The notes under the pieces: generated by a model
The model's input: only the letters and a program-made list of their open reading frames with translations
What the model was told of the DNA's origin: nothing
Database searches by the model: none
Position numbers and translations under genes: made by a program
Part shown: one piece after another, positions 36,597-45,713 of the stretch
Layout of the letters: each line of letters opens with the position of its first letter
Position numbering within the stretch: position 1 is the stretch's first letter
Assembly: GCF_033963835.1 (NCBI RefSeq)
Contig: NZ_JAXBME010000014.1
Coordinates: forward strand, 1 to 64,000
DNA: 64,000 nucleotides
Direction of reading: 5' to 3'
Source: Cytobacillus sp. IB215665
GTDB taxonomy: Bacteria; Bacillota; Bacilli; Bacillales; SM2101

Positions 36597-38243
36597 ATGG
36601 TAGGAAAGTTATGTGAGTGTGGGGAGCAAAATCAGGTAGGAACAGAGCTTTGTAGTCGATGTGGGAATCCATTAAAAGAGAGCGCAACAGATTTGATTAA
36701 TATGCGATACGAAGGAACGGCAAGAAGGTCACAAGTCTATAATAAAACACCAATAGATAAAGCATGGCAGTTCTTTTCTTCTGTGAAAGTGGGGGTTTGG
36801 CTAATCATACTTTTGCTTCTCGCATCAATAATAGGAACCATTTTTCCTCAAGAAATATACATACCACCTAATATACCACCTTCAGATTTTTACAAACAAG
36901 AGTATGGGGTTTTAGGAGACGTATATTACCAGTTGGGCTTTAATAATCTTTACAATTCATGGTGGTACCTACTATTAATTGGTTTGTTAAGTATCTCTCT
37001 TACTGTAGCAAGTATAGATAGAGTAATCCCATTATATAAACAATTAAAAAATCAAAGAGTGACAAAGCATGTGAAGTTTTTAGAAAAGCAAAGATTATTG
37101 GGCATTACTTATATAGAAGAAAAGGATGTTGATTATACGCATGCTATAGAACGTTTACAATCATCACGTTATACAGTTAGAAAAGAAGGGGATAATTTAC
37201 TTGCAGAAAAAGGTAGGTTTTCTCGTTGGGGTCCGTATGTTAATCATATAGGCTTAATTATCGTATTATTTGGGGGGATGCTTCGTTTTGTCCCTGGCTT
37301 TTATTTAGACGAAGTAGTTTGGCTACGTGATGGCGAAACAAAAGAAGTGCCTGGAACAAATGGAGATTATTATATTAAAAATGAGAAATTTATTCTTGAA
37401 TTTTATGATGAGAATGATCCGAAATATAAAGAAGCGATAAACAATGCAGGAGGAGTAGTTCCAAAAAATTATCAAACGAATGCTATTTTGTTCAAGAATA
37501 CTGGTTCAAGTATACCAGGTGTGGAACCCGATTTAGAGGAAATTAAGCGTGAACAAATTCGAGTTAATTATCCTCTTGAAATAGATAACTATGCACTATA
37601 TCAAGTAAGCTATAAGCAAAATGAGTTTGAAAGCTTTGACTTTGCCGTAACTGAAAAAGCATCTGGAGAATCCTTTGGAAAATTTACTGTAGACTTAGTA
37701 AACCCAATAACTAAGTATCAGATTAATGAAACAATAGCTGTAGAGCTTATGAGTTATTTACCTGATTATGAGCTTGGTGAAAATGGCCCAATCACAAAAT
37801 CAAAGGTCCCGAATAATCCTGCTTTTGCTTTTAATGTTATTGGTCCAAATTCATCCGAAGACGAGGTAAGTTTCCTATCCATTGGTCAAAACCTTGAACC
37901 GTTAGGTGAAAATAATTATAAAATTGAACTTGCGGGGGTTAAGACTAGGAATGTTACCGCACTTACAATCCGTAAAGATTTAACATTAGGTATTATTGGC
38001 TTAGGTGGATTTATTTTTATGGTTGGACTTGTTCAAGGTAGTTATTGGCAGCATCGAAGAATATGGATTCAGCGATTCGATGAAGAAGTATGGGTTGCTG
38101 GTCATACGAATAAAGGGTGGTTTAGCTTTCAGAAAGAGCTACGAAATGTATTTCAAAATACAGGTATTTCAGTTCCAATAGATCAATTAGAACAAAGGAC
38201 AAGAGGGAAGAACGGGGAGGAAGAGAATGTTTCAGCTAAGTAG
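36597..38243 (+). CDS. resB: Cytochrome c biogenesis protein ResB (Ccs1)
   Basis: 548 residues. An N-terminal zinc ribbon (LCECGEQNQVG...CSRCGNPL, residues 5-25) precedes the ResB core: membrane helices with VKVGVWLIILLLLASIIGTI, the ResB-type FSRWGPYVNHIGLIIVLFGG, and a long extracellular domain, with a last helix near residue 465-485. With ResC it forms the system II haem-delivery and ligation complex for c-type cytochromes. AGGAGG lies six bases upstream of ATG. The zinc-ribbon head is not a usual part of B. subtilis ResB. It overlaps resC by 17 bases. Confidence 0.9.
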   Translation: MVGKLCECGEQNQVGTELCSRCGNPLKESATDLINMRYEGTARRSQVYNKTPIDKAWQFFSSVKVGVWLIILLLLASIIGTIFPQEIYIPPNIPPSDFYKQEYGVLGDVYYQLGFNNLYNSWWYLLLIGLLSISLTVASIDRVIPLYKQLKNQRVTKHVKFLEKQRLLGITYIEEKDVDYTHAIERLQSSRYTVRKEGDNLLAEKGRFSRWGPYVNHIGLIIVLFGGMLRFVPGFYLDEVVWLRDGETKEVPGTNGDYYIKNEKFILEFYDENDPKYKEAINNAGGVVPKNYQTNAILFKNTGSSIPGVEPDLEEIKREQIRVNYPLEIDNYALYQVSYKQNEFESFDFAVTEKASGESFGKFTVDLVNPITKYQINETIAVELMSYLPDYELGENGPITKSKVPNNPAFAFNVIGPNSSEDEVSFLSIGQNLEPLGENNYKIELAGVKTRNVTALTIRKDLTLGIIGLGGFIFMVGLVQGSYWQHRRIWIQRFDEEVWVAGHTNKGWFSFQKELRNVFQNTGISVPIDQLEQRTRGKNGEEENVSAK

Positions 38244-39417
38244 TCAATTATTAGGAATCTCGTTTTTTATATTCTTTATCGCAACTATTTTATTTTCTGC
38301 ATCTTTTAAAACTCGTAAAAATAAAGATACAAAATTATCAAAAATAGAAAAAATGGCATTTATATTGACTATTTTTGGTTTCTTATTACAGGTTGCATAT
38401 TTTGTGTTGAGGTGGATTGCTTCTGGGTATGCCCCAGTTAGCAACATGTTTGAGTATATGACGTTTTTTGGGATAACGATAGTTTTAGCATTCATTATTA
38501 TATACCTAGTATATAAAACAAGTATATTAGGCGTTTTTGCTTTACCTATTGCTATGATCATCATCGCTTATGCCAGTGTTTTTCCTGATAACATGCAGCC
38601 GCTTGTACCAGCCTTGCAAAGCTACTGGTTAAAAATACATGTGACAACTGCTGCGTTAGGTGAAGGTGTTTTAGCGATTAGTTTCGTGGCAGGTGTGATT
38701 TTTCTAATAAAAACAGTTAATCAACAGAAGACGACAAAAGAAACAGTATTCTTAGAGCTAGTCATGTATGCTTTACTAAGTACAGTTGGTTTCGCTGGTG
38801 TTACTTTAATATTTAATACAATGAACTATGAAACTAACTATAGTTGGGTCAGCGAAACAGATGTAGAAACAACGATTACATATACGATGCCAGCGATCGT
38901 AGGCCCTCCAAACGGAACCCTTGAAGAATCTAACAATTCATATGTTGCTTTAGCTGAGGCTCCTTCTTGGATGAATGGGGTGAATGCACCAAGAAAGTTG
39001 AATTCCTTATTGTGGGCGTTATTAAGTGGATTGAGTTTATATATTATAACAAGATTAGTATTAAGGAAAAGAATAGGTGCCTTCATTCAACCAAAGCTAA
39101 AGAATGTCCGTGATGACCTTCTGGATGAAATAGGATACCGTTCTGTATTAATAGGATTTCCAATATTTACGCTAGGTGCCTTAATATTTGCGATGATTTG
39201 GGCACAAGAAGCATGGACTAGGTTCTGGGGGTGGGACCCAAAAGAAGTATGGGCTTTAATTACATGGTTATTCTATGCAGCATACTTACACTTAAGATTA
39301 TCAAAAGGGTGGCAAGGGAAGAAATCGGCTTGGTTAGCAGTTATCGGTTTTATTATCATCATGCTGAATCTAGTTGTAGTAAATCTAGTCATTGCAGGTT
39401 TACATTCATATGCATAA
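38227..39417 (+). CDS. resC: Cytochrome c biogenesis protein ResC (CcsA/CcsB family)
   Basis: 396 residues with eight or so membrane helices. The haem-binding WWD-type motif is FWGWDPKEVWALITWLFYAA, and conserved His residues flank it (KIHVTTAALGEG and YLHLRLSKG). It pairs with ResB to export haem and ligate it to CxxCH apocytochromes. The gene overlaps the resB end by 17 bases and is followed at 21 bases by resA. Confidence 0.9.
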   Translation: MFQLSSQLLGISFFIFFIATILFSASFKTRKNKDTKLSKIEKMAFILTIFGFLLQVAYFVLRWIASGYAPVSNMFEYMTFFGITIVLAFIIIYLVYKTSILGVFALPIAMIIIAYASVFPDNMQPLVPALQSYWLKIHVTTAALGEGVLAISFVAGVIFLIKTVNQQKTTKETVFLELVMYALLSTVGFAGVTLIFNTMNYETNYSWVSETDVETTITYTMPAIVGPPNGTLEESNNSYVALAEAPSWMNGVNAPRKLNSLLWALLSGLSLYIITRLVLRKRIGAFIQPKLKNVRDDLLDEIGYRSVLIGFPIFTLGALIFAMIWAQEAWTRFWGWDPKEVWALITWLFYAAYLHLRLSKGWQGKKSAWLAVIGFIIIMLNLVVVNLVIAGLHSYA

Positions 39418-39438
39418 ATCGGTGAGGAGGTAACTGCG

Positions 39439-39984
39439 ATGAACAAGCGTATAAGGACTATTTTACGAGGGTTAATTTTGTTAGGGTTTGTGTTAGCTAT
39501 CGGGTATGTGTTGTACTCCAATTTTTCTAGTGAAAAAGGAGAGATTGCTATTATAGGTAAAAGAGCACCAGATTTTAAATTGGTCACATTGGAAGGAGAC
39601 TATGTACAGCTTAGCGAGTTAGCAGGTAAAGGAGTATTTCTAAACTTCTGGGCTACATATTGCCCACCATGCAAAAAAGAAATGCCTTTTATTGAAAATT
39701 CTTATCAATATTATAAAGACAACGGTGTAGAAGTGCTAGCAGTAGATGTAGGCGAGCCGAAATTAACAGTTCAATCTTTTGTTGATCAATACAATTTAAC
39801 ATTTCCAATTTTATTAGATAAAGATGAACAGGTGCTTAACGCCTACAATGTTGGACCTATTCCAGTAACTTTTTTAATAGACAAAGATGGAATTGTAATA
39901 GATAAAATAGTTGGAGAAATGACTCAACAGGATGTTGATAATTACATGAAAAGAATCCAACCTGAAAAAGGAGTGATAGAATGA
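39439..39984 (+). CDS. resA: Thiol-disulfide oxidoreductase ResA
   Basis: 181 residues with an N-terminal signal anchor (RTILRGLILLGFVLAIGYVL) and a thioredoxin-like TlpA/ResA domain. The active site is ATYCPPCKKEMP with Cys75 and Cys78. B. subtilis ResA has CEPC, so the Glu is Pro here, a difference likely to change thiol reactivity. It reduces apocytochrome c CxxCH disulfides outside the membrane, possibly fed by the CcdA-like protein at 27473. GGTGAGGAGGT precedes it, and its stop overlaps the next start. Confidence 0.85.
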   Translation: MNKRIRTILRGLILLGFVLAIGYVLYSNFSSEKGEIAIIGKRAPDFKLVTLEGDYVQLSELAGKGVFLNFWATYCPPCKKEMPFIENSYQYYKDNGVEVLAVDVGEPKLTVQSFVDQYNLTFPILLDKDEQVLNAYNVGPIPVTFLIDKDGIVIDKIVGEMTQQDVDNYMKRIQPEKGVIE

Positions 39985-40418
39985 ACCAAAAGAGAATCAG
40001 ATTGATACTGATAATGCTGTTTGTTTTAGTTATTTTAGGAACTGTTGGGGAATTTTTATTTAATTCTAAAAATGAAAACATTGAGGTAAATAATACAAGC
40101 GAACTTTCCTGGAATTCATTATCCCAAGAGCAGGTAGTTAATGCTATGGAAAAAGACGATGTTATTCTAGTTGACTTACGAGAAGTAGAGCTTTATCAAA
40201 ACAATCATATACCAGGATCCATCAATATACCTTTTGATGACATTAGGAATCGTTACACAGAACTAGATGCAAACAAAGAGATCATTTTTATTTGTCACTC
40301 TGGACGCATGGGAGCAGACAGCAGTCAGTTTTTGATAGACAAAGGCTATAAAAAGGTTGGGAATCTAAATGGTGGAATGAACCTCTGGTCTGGTCCTTTG
40401 GAAAGTGGACAACAATAG
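39981..40418 (+). CDS. Membrane-anchored rhodanese-like protein
   Basis: 145 residues, one N-terminal helix (LILIMLFVLVILGTVGEFLF) then a single rhodanese domain with the active Cys105 in FICHSGRMGADSS and preceding VILVDLREVELYQNNHIPGS. It is probably outside the membrane by topology. ATGA overlap with resA implies co-translation, so it may handle sulfane sulfur or thiol chemistry in cytochrome c maturation. This fourth gene is not in the B. subtilis res operon. Confidence 0.8.
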   Translation: MNQKRIRLILIMLFVLVILGTVGEFLFNSKNENIEVNNTSELSWNSLSQEQVVNAMEKDDVILVDLREVELYQNNHIPGSINIPFDDIRNRYTELDANKEIIFICHSGRMGADSSQFLIDKGYKKVGNLNGGMNLWSGPLESGQQ

Positions 40419-40580
40419 TTATTGGGAGTTTTAATAGCTCAGTTTACCAATTGTTTTAGCATTATTGATCAGTTATAGTAATAATAAAAGGCTTTTTGCT
40501 TTCATAATATACGTTTTATATTTTTAGTTGTTAGTCTAAGTAAGAAACAAAGAATACACAAATTAAATGCTTTTTTATTA

Positions 40581-40615
40581 GTACATAAACAACAATATGC
40601 GAAAACAGCCTAAAA
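40581..40615 (+). repeat. Dispersed intergenic repeat, copy 8 (core)
   Basis: ACATAAACAACAATATGCGA then AAACAGCCTAAAAA, ending just before the ribosome site of the sensor kinase at 40629. The gap 40419-40580 has no other feature. Confidence 0.55.
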
Positions 40616-40628
40616 AGGGGAAGGAAAA

Positions 40629-42260
40629 TTGAAGAGCTACTCAAGGTTTAAAATTTCTTTTATAGCTATTACAAGCTCCCTAATCGTAATTTATGAACTA
40701 ATCCGTCATAAATTTATCATACATCGATTATCCTATTATGCAGATATAGTCATTTCTTCATCTATCTTTATAATGGGAATTGTTTTAATATCCATATATT
40801 TTTTTAATAACCTATCCAAACTTGAGAAAAAGAAATATGAAAAAGAAAAAGAAGCAAAAGCTCTTTATGATAGTAGTATAGATGGTATTTTCCTGTTCAA
40901 TGAACAAATGAGGTTGGAACATATGAATCAAGGTGCAATAACTATGAGTGGAAGGGAAACAATCGAACCTTTACATCTAAACGAATTGATTTGGATTGAA
41001 GAAGGTATAATTGATAACTTCAATAAATTGTATGATGGAAAGTTAATAAAAAAGAATGGCCATCAAATCCCCATAAGTATATCAGCATCTAAAATATATA
41101 GCGATCATTCATTAAGGAATAAAATTGCTTTAACAGTAAGAGACTTGTCTTCTCAAAAAGAATTAGGGGCAACAATAATAGCTTTATATACAGAAACAGC
41201 TAAAAAACAATACCAATCTGAGAAGTTATTTAAGCTATCGAAGATAATTATATCTTTAGGACGTTTAACATCGAATAAACATGTTGTTCTTCAAAACGCA
41301 CTAACAATTGTGAATAATTTATTGGGGTGTAATAGTAGTAGTTTACTTATTGTCAATTACAATGATCTATCAAACCCAACTGTGGTATCCACAGGAAAAG
41401 TTGATAAAAATTCTATCCTATCTTTGTACCGAGAAAAAGTAGAAGTTACAAAAAATAGTGATTCTTCTTTAATGTTTTTAAAGCTGCAAACAAAAGATAA
41501 ATCAGAAATCATTGGATACCTCATATTACAGAATTCTGATACTCCTAAAAATGAAGTGTTAACTAATGTTCTACATACTTTGTCTATTTCCTTGGAAAAT
41601 GTCTTTCAATATGAAAAAATAAAGGAAATTGCAATTGTTGAAGAGAGAGAACGATTATCCAGAGAGATGCATGATGGATTAGCCCAAGCAATTAGTAGTA
41701 TGAAAATATTACTTGAATATATTAAAGCTAAAACGTCAGAAGATCATTTAAATAAAGATCAATTTTCCTCAAGTCTATATCAATTGGATGAACTAGTTAA
41801 TTCCACCTATAATGAAATTAGACAGTACTTATTTGAACTTCGCTTATCAAAAGATACCGAATTGTCCTTATTTAAACTAATAGATTTGTATAGAAGAAAA
41901 TACATGGAACAATTAGGAGTAGATGTTCAGTTTGAACAAATTGGGATTTCGAAAGATGTAAAATATGTAACCGCACTTGTGAAAATGCATATCCTACGTA
42001 TTTTTCAAGAAGTGTTCAATAATATTAATAAACATGCTCAAGCAACAAGTGTAAAAGTGAGCTTACTTAAAATTAATGAAAAAATCCACATTCAAATCAA
42101 AGATAATGGGATAGGTTTTGAAAATCTTGGGGAGATGGATAAAAAGTACGGTTTAAAAACGATTCATGAACGTGCAACATTAATTCAAGGAAATATAAAA
42201 GTTGATTCAAAATTAAACCAAGGTACTTCTGTGGAATTAATTATACCAATAGATAGGTGA
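40629..42260 (+). CDS. NarX/NreB-type sensor histidine kinase (PAS-GAF)
   Basis: 543 residues from TTG at 40629 after GGGGAAGG. Two membrane helices, a PAS domain (DGIFLFNEQMRLEHMNQGAI), a GAF-like domain, then HisKA_3 with RERLSREMHDGLAQAISSMK and a HATPase domain (IQIKDNGIGFENL, GLKTIHERA). This class controls LuxR-type regulators by redox, oxygen or nitrate signals. I see no haem CxxCH or Fe-S Cys cluster in the sensor part. It is followed after four bases by its regulator gene. Confidence 0.85.
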   Translation: MKSYSRFKISFIAITSSLIVIYELIRHKFIIHRLSYYADIVISSSIFIMGIVLISIYFFNNLSKLEKKKYEKEKEAKALYDSSIDGIFLFNEQMRLEHMNQGAITMSGRETIEPLHLNELIWIEEGIIDNFNKLYDGKLIKKNGHQIPISISASKIYSDHSLRNKIALTVRDLSSQKELGATIIALYTETAKKQYQSEKLFKLSKIIISLGRLTSNKHVVLQNALTIVNNLLGCNSSSLLIVNYNDLSNPTVVSTGKVDKNSILSLYREKVEVTKNSDSSLMFLKLQTKDKSEIIGYLILQNSDTPKNEVLTNVLHTLSISLENVFQYEKIKEIAIVEERERLSREMHDGLAQAISSMKILLEYIKAKTSEDHLNKDQFSSSLYQLDELVNSTYNEIRQYLFELRLSKDTELSLFKLIDLYRRKYMEQLGVDVQFEQIGISKDVKYVTALVKMHILRIFQEVFNNINKHAQATSVKVSLLKINEKIHIQIKDNGIGFENLGEMDKKYGLKTIHERATLIQGNIKVDSKLNQGTSVELIIPIDR

Positions 42261-42264
42261 TTCA

Positions 42265-42921
42265 ATGAAAAAAATTAAAATATTAGTGTGTGATGATTAT
42301 GAAGTATTAAGAAAAGGACTTGTCCAATTACTGCACATACAACCTGAGTTTGAGGTAGTAGGTGAAGCAGGCGATGGGTTGGAAGTCATTTCTTTGACAA
42401 AAAAATTGAATCCTGATGTAATACTAATGGATATTCAAATGCCAGAAAAAAACGGCATAGAAGCCTCTAAACAAATTAGAACATTCAATAATAACGTAAG
42501 AATTATTATGCTAACAATATCCGATGAAGAGCATGATTTATTTAATGCTATAAAAAATGGTGCAAATGGTTATTTGTTAAAAAACCTCAACATGGAAGAA
42601 TTATTTTCTTATATCAAATCGGCATATGAAGGATATCCTCCTTTTACCAAAGGGTTGGCTGATAAAATATTACAAGAGTTTTCGATTATTTCAACTAAAG
42701 TTGAAGCTTCATCAGAAATAAATAATTTAAGTGACCGAGAAAAGGAAATTTTAGAACTTGTTTCGAAAGGGTATACAAATAAAGATATTGGTAATTTTCT
42801 TTATATAAGCCCCCATACAGTGAAAAAACATTTGCAAAATGTACTCGCTAAATTACATGTCACAAATCGAGCTCAAGCCGTTGCTAAAGCAGCTCAAGCA
42901 GGAATACTAAAGGATATATAG
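42265..42921 (+). CDS. NarL/LuxR-type response regulator
   Basis: 218 residues. Receiver with CDDYEVLRKGL and phospho-Asp in VILMDIQMPEKNG. The C-terminal LuxR HTH has LSDREKEILELVSKGYTNKD and SPHTVKKHLQNVLAKL. It is the partner of the sensor kinase four bases upstream. A terminator follows at 42943. It may control the cupredoxin and Rieske genes nearby, inferred from position only. Confidence 0.9.
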   Translation: MKKIKILVCDDYEVLRKGLVQLLHIQPEFEVVGEAGDGLEVISLTKKLNPDVILMDIQMPEKNGIEASKQIRTFNNNVRIIMLTISDEEHDLFNAIKNGANGYLLKNLNMEELFSYIKSAYEGYPPFTKGLADKILQEFSIISTKVEASSEINNLSDREKEILELVSKGYTNKDIGNFLYISPHTVKKHLQNVLAKLHVTNRAQAVAKAAQAGILKDI

Positions 42922-42942
42922 GCTAAATGACCTAAAAAAAGG

Positions 42943-42968
42943 AGTAGAAATAATACTCCTTTTTTTTA
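42943..42968 (+). terminator. Terminator of the NarXL-like operon
   Basis: GGAGTA, seven-base loop, TACTCC, then eight T residues. Confidence 0.85.
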
Positions 42969-43061
42969 GTTTGTTATCCATATGGTTAACAGACTATTAA
43001 ATCAATTCAAATTATAATAATAATGTGAAAAAAATATAATTTCGCTGAAAGAGGGTAGAAA

Positions 43062-43730
43062 ATGAAGCAAAATAAAAATCTTATTCATTACATTTTTTCG
43101 AGTTTCATAATTGTAGTGTTTCTAGCAGGGTGTTCAACAGTACAAGATAAAGAGGTTTCTGTTGAAAAGGACGTGGAAATTTCTAATGAAAAAGTCAGTG
43201 AAACTAGTAGTCAACAAGAATCTAGTGAAATTGAGAATGCAGAAAATACTGAGGATATAGAAGACATTGAGGTTACAGAAAACACCGATGATGCAGAAAG
43301 TGCTGATAAAACTGAAACTGCGTCATCTGATGAAGCTGTTAGTAACGACAAAGTAATAGAAATTTCAGCATTTGAGATGGGATTTAATCCTGAAAAGATT
43401 ACTTTAACAAAAGGTACAGAATATGAATTTATTTTAATAAATGAAGGTAAGGTTTTCCATGATTTAAATGCTTATGATATGGACATTGAAATAACTTATA
43501 TGGATGAAATGGATGCACACCCTGATGAAGTGTCTTTCATCGATAAAATATTCGGTGTTAAGGTAGTGTCAGCTGATGTTGAAAAAGAAGCAATTCATAT
43601 GAATGTAGATGTTGAGCAAAGCAGTAGAATCAAATTTATACCTTTAAAAGAGGGAGAATATAAAATCTATTGTAGTGTTCCTGGGCATGAACAAGCAGGA
43701 ATGGTTGGGACGATTATTGTGGTAAAATAG
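43062..43730 (+). CDS. Cupredoxin-domain lipoprotein
   Basis: 222 residues. Lipoprotein signal with lipobox LAGC, then an acidic linker of about 70 residues (TEDIEDIEVTENTDDAES), then a plastocyanin-like domain. Type 1 copper ligands are visible: His in KVFHDLNAYD, and Cys, His and Met in IYCSVPGHEQAGMVGTI. It would be an anchored blue-copper electron carrier outside the cell, or a copper chaperone. The acidic linker would hold the domain off the membrane. The start follows GAGGGTAG. Confidence 0.85.
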   Translation: MKQNKNLIHYIFSSFIIVVFLAGCSTVQDKEVSVEKDVEISNEKVSETSSQQESSEIENAENTEDIEDIEVTENTDDAESADKTETASSDEAVSNDKVIEISAFEMGFNPEKITLTKGTEYEFILINEGKVFHDLNAYDMDIEITYMDEMDAHPDEVSFIDKIFGVKVVSADVEKEAIHMNVDVEQSSRIKFIPLKEGEYKIYCSVPGHEQAGMVGTIIVVK

Positions 43731-43741
43731 AAATCGGTCGC

Positions 43742-43791
43742 ATTGAAAAGTGAGGATTGATTGTAGTCAACTCCCACTTTTCAATTTTTTA
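43742..43791. terminator. Bidirectional terminator
   Basis: ATTGAAAAGTG at 43742-43752 pairs with CACTTTTCAAT at 43775-43785, followed by T6 on the plus strand. It terminates the cupredoxin gene. Its right arm overlaps the last codons of the minus-strand gene that ends at 43767. Confidence 0.75.
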
Positions 43792-44210
43792 AGTATAAAC
43801 CTGCTAATGGTGAAGGTTAGAGGGAATAGAACAATTAATTGAATAACTGGTAAAAGTCCAATGTTTGTATTTAATACTAACGGCATATATTCTGAATAAG
43901 ACCATCTTTTAGTATATAGTGCTGAACTCTCAAAATAAAAACTTAAAGCTAACGCATATAAGAAAATGATTATATAAGTGACTTTGTTAAATTTATTAAA
44001 TATCCACTTATCATTTCCGTGAATAAATGTTAGTAAAAGAAACAAAATAATTGTCATATTAACGTCCCCAAATATTGCTTGCCACATGAGTGGCTCAACA
44101 ATTGACATTGAAGACATATTATAAAAAATCCCACACTGTAGGAATTCCCAAACTGATTGAAGGATTAACGATACAACAATAATTATACTTAATTTCTTTA
44201 GGATTTCCAT
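43767..44210 (-). CDS. Four-helix membrane protein of unknown function
   Basis: 147 residues with four membrane helices (about 6-28, 45-65, 77-100, 120-142). A helix-1 motif LQSVWEFLQCGIFYN and a later SYSEYMPLVLNTNIGLLPVI loop are the only distinctive stretches. Similar proteins occur beside cytochrome and copper genes, but I know no function. AGGTGG precedes the ATG. It is convergent with the cupredoxin gene and probably not part of its transcript. Confidence 0.6.
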   Translation of the reverse strand: MEILKKLSIIIVVSLILQSVWEFLQCGIFYNMSSMSIVEPLMWQAIFGDVNMTIILFLLLTFIHGNDKWIFNKFNKVTYIIIFLYALALSFYFESSALYTKRWSYSEYMPLVLNTNIGLLPVIQLIVLFPLTFTISRFILKKLKSGS

Positions 44211-44377
44211 AAAACCACCTATGACAATTATTTGTTGGTATTTAAAGTCTCTTATTATATAATTTGTTGCTGGTACTAAGTTTAGTTTTTCCTAGATCAA
44301 CTACAAACGTTAGATGTATACATGATTATATTTGTGTAGTAAAAGAAAAATCAATCTGAAAATATCCTTATGAAAAT

Positions 44378-44896
44378 TTAAGTACGCTCTGTGCTGCTTA
44401 GGACTGGTATATATACTTCATTGTTTTTTATAATGGGTTGAAAGATGTCAAGAGGACGTGGAGGCGGACCACCGGTATTTATACCGAATTCATCGTATTC
44501 TCCTCCGTGACAAGGACAATAAAATGTTAGTTCCTTATTACTTTCACTTTTTTCATCATCGCTAACCTCACCAGCAATACAACCCAAGTGGGTACACACA
44601 GGAGACATAATTAATAAGTTATTAGCATCCTCGGGATCAACATTTACATACACAAATCCTTCTCTTTTTTGCTCGACCCATGCATCTTGAATAGTTGTAG
44701 AATAATTGATTTTTTTAGGGAAAGGCCCTTTTTTTATGTCCTCTAACAATCCTAATTTTGCTAAAGAACTAGTATCTATTGTTTCCTCGTTATTACATGC
44801 AGTCAGACTTATTGGAACAACAGCAAGTGTTAACATACCAAGAGTACCTTTAGTACCGTTTTTTAAAAACGTTCTTCTACTCCATTTCTCCATCAT
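44378..44896 (-). CDS. Tat-exported Rieske iron-sulfur protein
   Basis: 172 residues with a twin-arginine signal (SRRTFLKNGTKGTLGMLTLA) that acts as an anchor. The Rieske [2Fe-2S] ligands are CTHLGCIAG and CPCHGGEYDEFG. This is the layout of QcrA-like bc1/b6c subunits, but no cytochrome b or c subunit gene lies next to it. Either it is an orphan electron carrier that joins the copper/redox system here, or its partners are elsewhere. AAAGGGGG lies before the start. Confidence 0.85.
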   Translation of the reverse strand: MMEKWSRRTFLKNGTKGTLGMLTLAVVPISLTACNNEETIDTSSLAKLGLLEDIKKGPFPKKINYSTTIQDAWVEQKREGFVYVNVDPEDANNLLIMSPVCTHLGCIAGEVSDDEKSESNKELTFYCPCHGGEYDEFGINTGGPPPRPLDIFQPIIKNNEVYIPVLSSTERT

Positions 44897-45015
44897 ATTT
44901 TAACCCCCTTTATTAAAGTTTATAATAGCGTAAATTTATGAAGATTTTATGTATTTTGAAAAAGGAGAAACTTGAGGTCTTGACTCTCTCTTTTTCTTCT
45001 TCTAGTTTTATATTT

Positions 45016-45420
45016 CTAATAAGGCATAGCAAGAAGAGCATGTTTTTTGTATGAGGTTCATTTGATGTATTGAATTCATGTGGAAATAAGTTGAAAAAAG
45101 CATTGTTCCATAAGGCATAATCTGCAATAAGTGAAAATGTTGTTCTTACACTGATATGCTGCTTTAGTTTGTGATTCGACATGAAGCAAAGACCTTCCTA
45201 TCATCTATGTAAGATCAAATCGTTCATGGTTCACATCATCACAACCAAATAAATACATGACTTTGTTGTCAAAAATAGAGCTTCAAACTGTCATGTTTTC
45301 TTTGACATAAGGATAGGCATTTTTGTGATCAAAGGTATATCGCACTTAAGGTAACATCTAGCTCTTATTTTCTATAAGATCAGGAAACATATTCTCGTAA
45401 CAATAGGGATTGATGATGTC
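45016..45420 (-). pseudogene. Decayed gene with in-frame stops
   Basis: On the minus strand one reading frame stays coding-like for about 135 codons from 45420 to 45016 (NPYCYENMFPDLIENKS, DHKNAYPYVKENMTV, SSIFDNKVMYLFGCDDVNHE, GRSLLHVESQTKAAYQCKNN), with seven in-frame stops and no frameshift. The family is not recognised. An 89-codon open frame at 44913-45182 in another phase has no coding look and is a shadow of it. The remnant lies next to the tRNA-linked island. Confidence 0.5.
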
Positions 45421-45582
45421 ATAGAGGATTCCGACACACAATCATATTAAAATTAAAAGACTTTTTAGAAAAATTTGTTGTTTTTGTCACCAAATTATCA
45501 TAGTAAGAAAGGATTTACTATATTGTAAATAGTTTTTCAAAAGAAATGTCCCTCCAAGGGTAGTTGTGTATATATATTACTT

Positions 45583-45618
45583 AATTGAAAAGCAACAATC
45601 AATGAGAAAACAGCCAAT
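45583..45618 (+). repeat. Dispersed intergenic repeat, copy 9 (core)
   Basis: TTGAAAAGCAACAATCAATG then AGAAAACAGCC, about 95 bases before the tRNA gene. It is the last clear copy; none is seen inside the island. Confidence 0.5.
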
Positions 45619-45713
45619 AAAAAATGAGAGATCGTTAAGTTGAAGTCATGAAAAGTTATTGACATTTCAAATATATCAAGCTATTATATAGAGTATTCAC
45701 GACAATATATTGT

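Noticed and set aside
44913-45182. 89-codon minus-strand frame
   Set aside because: It lies in a different phase over the decayed gene at 45016-45420, whose own frame looks far more coding.
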